A model generated the notes under the pieces. That model was given only the letters and a program-made list of their open reading frames with translations. It had not been told where the DNA came from and searched no databases. From Actinophytocola oryzae (GTDB taxonomy: Bacteria > Actinomycetota > Actinomycetes > Mycobacteriales > Pseudonocardiaceae), in assembly GCF_004364325.1 (NCBI RefSeq), contig NZ_SOCP01000003.1:713763-777762 (forward strand): a stretch of DNA of 64,000 nucleotides, written 5' to 3'. The position numbers and the translations under genes are program-made. How positions within the stretch are numbered: position 1 is the stretch's first letter; each line of letters begins with the position of its first letter. Below are positions 60,986 to 64,000 of this stretch, one piece after another.

Positions 60986-61609
60986 ATGCGGATCGCGGAG
61001 CTGAGCCGTCGCACCGGGGTGCCGGTGGCGACCATCAAGTACTACCTGCGCGAGGGCCTCGTCCCGCACGGCGAGCGCACCAGCCCGAACCAGGCGCGGT
61101 ACGACGAGTCGCACTTACACCGGGTCCGTCTCGTGCGGGCGCTGGTCGAGGTGGGCGGCCTGCCGATCGCGACGGCACGGGAGGTGCTGACGCTCATGCA
61201 CGAGCCCGGACGCGGCAGGCTGGAGTCGCTCGGCAAGGTCCACTTCGCCGTGCAGCGGGCGCGTCAGCCGCACGCCGAGGCGCCCAGCGAGGAGTCCGTG
61301 GCCAGGGTTGCCGCACTGGTCGCACGGCGGGGCTGGCGGGCACGGGAGACCAACCCCGCCAGGACAGCGCTTGCCGGTGTCCTGGACCACCTGGACCGGC
61401 TCGGTGAGCCGGACGCGCTCGGACTGCTCGACTCCTACGCCGACGCGGCGGAGCGGCTCGCCGGTGCCGAGGTGGCCACGCTGGTCGGGTCGGAGGTGGA
61501 CCACTTGGCCGAACGGGTGGTGATCATGACCGCGCTGGGTGGCGTGCTGCTGGACGCGCTGCGTGCGCTCGCCCAGGAGTCGGCGGCCACGGCGGCGCTG
61601 GAGTCCTAG
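60986..61609 (+). CDS. MerR-family regulator
   Basis: The 207-aa protein starts MRIAELSRRTGVPVATIKYY and LREGLVPHGERT, the MerR winged helix, with a C-terminal helical effector region (LGLLDSYADAAERLAGAEVA). No conserved metal-binding Cys pair is present, so an organic ligand is more likely. GAGGAG lies just before ATG 60986. Its 3' end overlaps the convergent DUF3159 gene by 4 bp. Confidence 0.9.
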   Translation: MRIAELSRRTGVPVATIKYYLREGLVPHGERTSPNQARYDESHLHRVRLVRALVEVGGLPIATAREVLTLMHEPGRGRLESLGKVHFAVQRARQPHAEAPSEESVARVAALVARRGWRARETNPARTALAGVLDHLDRLGEPDALGLLDSYADAAERLAGAEVATLVGSEVDHLAERVVIMTALGGVLLDALRALAQESAATAALES

Positions 61610-62361
61610 GCGCTCTCGGGTTCGGGCTTGCCCGAGTACTTGGCCCGCAGCCGTTCCTCGATCTCGCGTTCCTCGGCCTCGGCGTCCGCCTCGACCTTCT
61701 TCACGCGGTGGCCTGCCCTGGTGACCGCCCACACCGTGACCACGAGGGCGACCGCGGTCAGCGGGTAACCCATGGCGAGCCGGGCGAACGCCAGCCAGCC
61801 GGTGTGGTCCGCGTCGTAGAGCCAGCGCTGCACGACGAACCGGGCGGCGAACACGAGCACCCAGGTCAGCGTGGCCATCTGGTAGGCGAACATGGCCTTG
61901 CGGTCGGCCCGCCACGCCATGCCGTGCCCGTTCAGGTAGGACCAGATCACGCCGACGAGGGGGCGCCGCACGAGCATCGACAGCAGGAACACGCTGCCGT
62001 ACACCAGGCTCGCCCAGATGCCGAACAGGAAGAAGCCCTTGGCCGAGCCCGTCCGGTACGCGATGAACACGGCGACCCCGACGCCGATGAAGCCGGAGAT
62101 CGCGGGCTGCAGCGGCTCCTTGCGGACCACGCGGACCACGGTGATCAGCGCCGCGCTCCCGAGCGAGCCCCAGATGGCGACCGTCAACCCGAAGATGGTG
62201 TTGAGCAGCACGAAGACGAGCACGGGAACCGACGAGTAGATCAGCCCGCTGATCCCGCCCATCTGCTCGAGGAGAGTCTGTTCCCTCTCCTCCTCGGGGG
62301 TGGCGGGAACCTCGTCCGAGGTCTCGGCGGGCTCGACGGTCTTGTCGGTCTTCTCAGTCAT
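61606..62361 (-). CDS. DUF3159 membrane protein
   Basis: The 251-aa protein has an acidic N-terminus, about six membrane helices (SSVPVLVFVLLNTIFGLTVA; LQPAISGFIGVGVAVFIAYR; ATLTWVLVFAARFVVQRWLY) and a charged C-terminal helix. This is DUF3159, the Rv2693c position in M. tuberculosis, function unknown. Its start overlaps the OB-fold gene stop by 4 bp, linking it to nucleic-acid or potassium genes by conserved context only. Confidence 0.9.
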   Translation of the reverse strand: MTEKTDKTVEPAETSDEVPATPEEEREQTLLEQMGGISGLIYSSVPVLVFVLLNTIFGLTVAIWGSLGSAALITVVRVVRKEPLQPAISGFIGVGVAVFIAYRTGSAKGFFLFGIWASLVYGSVFLLSMLVRRPLVGVIWSYLNGHGMAWRADRKAMFAYQMATLTWVLVFAARFVVQRWLYDADHTGWLAFARLAMGYPLTAVALVVTVWAVTRAGHRVKKVEADAEAEEREIEERLRAKYSGKPEPESA

Positions 62362-62732
62362 GTAGTCGTCTGCAGCTCGTAGTAGGGGTTGTAGAGCACC
62401 TTGCGGCCGTCCCGCATGGCGATTCTGCCCTGCGCCTTGATCGTCCGGCCCGGTTCGATGCCGGGGATCCGGCGGCGACCGAGCCAGACTAGTGTCACAC
62501 CCTCTGTTCCGTCGAACAGCTCGGCCTCGAGTGTCGCGACCGCGTCCCGGGGGCTCAGCTCCACACTACGCAACCGGCCGAGCACGGTTACCTGCTCGCC
62601 CGACCGGCAGTCACATGCCCTGCGTGCTCCGACCGCCTCGACATGTTCCGACAGGTCGTCGGCGTCGAGCTCCTCGACGTCGCTCGTCAGTCGTTTGACC
62701 AAGCGGCGGAAGGGGCCCTTCCCGGTGCCCAT
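62358..62732 (-). CDS. OB-fold nucleic-acid-binding-type protein
   Basis: The 124-aa protein has SGEQVTVLGRLRSVELSPRD, AELFDGTEGVTLVWLGRRRI and GRTIKAQGRIAMRDGRKVLY, a single OB fold like that of RecG/anticodon-binding proteins (Rv2694c position). It probably binds nucleic acid. It is translationally coupled to DUF3159 (ATGA). Confidence 0.88.
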   Translation of the reverse strand: MGTGKGPFRRLVKRLTSDVEELDADDLSEHVEAVGARRACDCRSGEQVTVLGRLRSVELSPRDAVATLEAELFDGTEGVTLVWLGRRRIPGIEPGRTIKAQGRIAMRDGRKVLYNPYYELQTTT

Positions 62733-62831
62733 CTATGGCGCTCCTGTTTTCATGGGGGCCGGCCCCGACTTTCCGGCCCGGACCAATCCAGCGTAACCAC
62801 CCAAAGCACTACCTGGTGGAGGATCCAGCAC

Positions 62832-63557
62832 GTGAATGTTGCGGAACCGGGACGTGTAGAAACCGCCGTATTGCTCCCCGGCACGGGTTCGGACGACGTG
62901 TTCGTCAGATCCGTGTTCGAGGTGCCCCTCGCGGCCGTCTCGGTCCGCGTGGTCACCCCGAAGCCCGTGCCAGGACGGATGCTCGCACAGGCCTACCTGG
63001 AGGCCGTCGACGAGGCCGCGTCGGACGGCCCGGTCGTGGCAGGCGGGGTGTCGTTCGGCGCCCACCTGGCGGCCGAGTGGGCACTGGCGAACCCGGACCG
63101 CTGCGCCGGCCTCGTACTGGCCCTGCCCGGCTGGCACGGCAGCCCCGGCGACGCCCCTGGCGCGGTGTCGGCGAGGGCGGGTGCCGAGCTGGTGCGCACC
63201 CGGGGCGTGGACGGTGCGCTGGCAGCCGCGACGGACGGTGTGCCGCCCTGGCTGGCCGCCGAACTGACCCGCTCCTGGCGCGGCTACGGCGAGGGCCTGG
63301 CCGACTCACTGGCCGCCCCCGCCGAACGTCCGGCACCGACACTCGCGGAGCTGTCGACCCTGAACGTCCCGGTGGGCCTGGCAGCGTGCGTCGACGACGC
63401 GGTCCACCCGCTACCGATCGCGAAGGACTGGCTGAACGCCCTTCCCAACGCCACGCTGTGCACGACCAGGCTCGCCGTCATCGGTGTGGACCCGGAAGCC
63501 CTCGGCCGAGCCGCGGTACTGGCCTGGTTGCGAGCCAGCCACCCCGCACCGTCTTGA
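62832..63557 (+). CDS. alpha/beta-hydrolase-fold protein
   Basis: The 241-aa protein has the strand-turn ETAVLLPGTGSDDVFVRSVF, a nucleophile elbow G-V-S-F-G in VVAGGVSFGAHLAAEWALAN, and a late Asp/His region (LAACVDDAVHPLPIAKDWLN). This fits Rv2695-type hydrolases; the substrate is unknown. GTG 62832 has GGAGG nine bases upstream. It is the last gene of the conserved block. Confidence 0.82.
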   Translation: MNVAEPGRVETAVLLPGTGSDDVFVRSVFEVPLAAVSVRVVTPKPVPGRMLAQAYLEAVDEAASDGPVVAGGVSFGAHLAAEWALANPDRCAGLVLALPGWHGSPGDAPGAVSARAGAELVRTRGVDGALAAATDGVPPWLAAELTRSWRGYGEGLADSLAAPAERPAPTLAELSTLNVPVGLAACVDDAVHPLPIAKDWLNALPNATLCTTRLAVIGVDPEALGRAAVLAWLRASHPAPS

Positions 63558-64000
63558 CGAATCCCCGAGAAAGCCCCGCTCCAAAAGCGAAGAGACCGTG
63601 CAACCACGCTGCGCGTGAGCGGGCCGCCGGCGTCTGGACTGACGAGCACGGAAGCCCCTGCGCGAGGAACGAGCCCAGGGACTTCCGCGCGCAGGAGGGA
63701 AGACGCCGGGAGAAGGCCCGCTCACCGCGAGCGGAGCGAGCCAATGTCACCGTGAGCGGGCCGCCGGCGTCTGGACTGACGAGCACGAAGGTCCCTGCGC
63801 GAGGAACGAGCCCAGGGACCTTCGCGCACAGGAGGGAAGACGCCGGGAGAAGGCCCGCTCACCGCGAGCGGAGCGAGCCAATGTCACCGTGAGCGGGCCG
63901 CCGGCGTCTGGACTGACGAGCACGAAGGTCCCTGCGCGAGGAACGAGCCCAGGGACCTTCGCGCACAGGAGGGAAGACGCCGGGAGAAGGCCCGCTCACC
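63558..64000. other. non-coding end region with tandem repeat array
   Basis: No gene can be supported here. Frames on both strands only read through the tandem repeats and encode Arg/Pro-rich low-complexity sequence. The array continues beyond the window. Confidence 0.75.
63615..64000. repeat. 137-bp tandem repeat array (at least 2.8 copies)
   Basis: Units begin with GTGAGCGGGCCGCCGGCGTC at 63615, 63752 and 63889, an exact 137-bp period. Each contains an internal inverted repeat GAAGGTCCCTG-N15-CAGGGACCTTC and inverted ends (GTGAGCGGGC / GCCCGCTCAC). Unit 1 differs at a few positions in the inner hairpin; units 2 and 3 appear identical where both are visible. Confidence 0.93.

Noticed and set aside
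63615..64000. CRISPR array
   Set aside because: Repeats are contiguous with a 137-bp period and no variable spacers, and no cas genes are present.

Overview
The window is high-GC, gene-dense DNA with many GTG starts, 4-bp ATGA/GTGA gene overlaps, GC-biased third codon positions and actinobacterial family content (DUF3000, DUF3159, DUF397, DUF6204, CeoB/CeoC, ChdC). It is most likely the chromosome of a filamentous actinomycete, probably Pseudonocardiales (Lentzea/Saccharothrix-like). The genus is an inference. No tRNA, rRNA, CRISPR array, transposase or phage gene was seen.

Region 1 (1-9975), an envelope redox island on the minus strand. After an acyl-CoA dehydrogenase cut by the window edge come, in transcription order: a secreted Pro/Thr-rich protein, a DUF6529 cytochrome-b-like membrane protein, a protein with two Rieske domains, an ECF sigma factor and its zinc-finger anti-sigma factor. 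A second transcription unit follows: a 53-aa lipoprotein, a DUF4142 protein, a ferric-reductase-like membrane protein fused to a ferredoxin, and a ferredoxin reductase with a ~680-residue repeat tail. TGAACC-N16-CGT promoters, the type known for SigL, lie before the sigma gene, before the secreted protein and before a distant duplicated-domain secreted protein at 18.3 kb. The proposed regulon is the most interesting inference in the window.

Region 2 (10.0-18.2 kb): an HxlR-peroxiredoxin fusion divergent from an MFS exporter, then aromatic catabolism. pobA makes protocatechuate, an IclR regulator sits between, and pcaH-G-F-I-J form an operon with four consecutive 4-bp overlaps. pcaB, pcaC/L and pcaD are not here.

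Region 3 (18.2-28.1 kb), accessory genes: the duplicated-domain secreted protein, an S24-like protein, a GntR regulator, an aminotransferase, a Tet(M)/OtrA-type ribosomal protection protein, a truncated flavin-type oxidase gene beside a palindromic repeat, an autoregulated TetR/metallo-beta-lactamase-fold pair, a GT39-type membrane protein, DUF6204 and a secreted FG-GAP-like protein.

Region 4 (28.2-35.7 kb): a divergent pair of large exoenzymes, a GH87-type alpha-1,3-glucanase with discoidin, FN3 and CARDB modules, and a subtilisin-family protease.

Region 5 (35.6-63.6 kb) is the conserved actinobacterial backbone, matching in content and order the M. tuberculosis Rv2676c-Rv2695 neighbourhood (established knowledge): chdC, hemG/cgoX, hemE, DUF3000, rnd, dxs, a TRAM/uracil methyltransferase, a KimA-type K+ transporter, CeoB, CeoC, DUF3159, an OB-fold protein and an alpha/beta hydrolase. 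Inserted in it are a CoA transferase and phosphodiesterase, DUF397, a dipeptidase, an orphan LuxR regulator, DUF72, a two-component system, two large proteins with long disordered regions (50.2-55.3 kb) and a Tat-signal SDR/MerR pair. Three copies of a ~50-bp palindromic repeat are scattered through the window, and it ends inside a 137-bp tandem repeat array.
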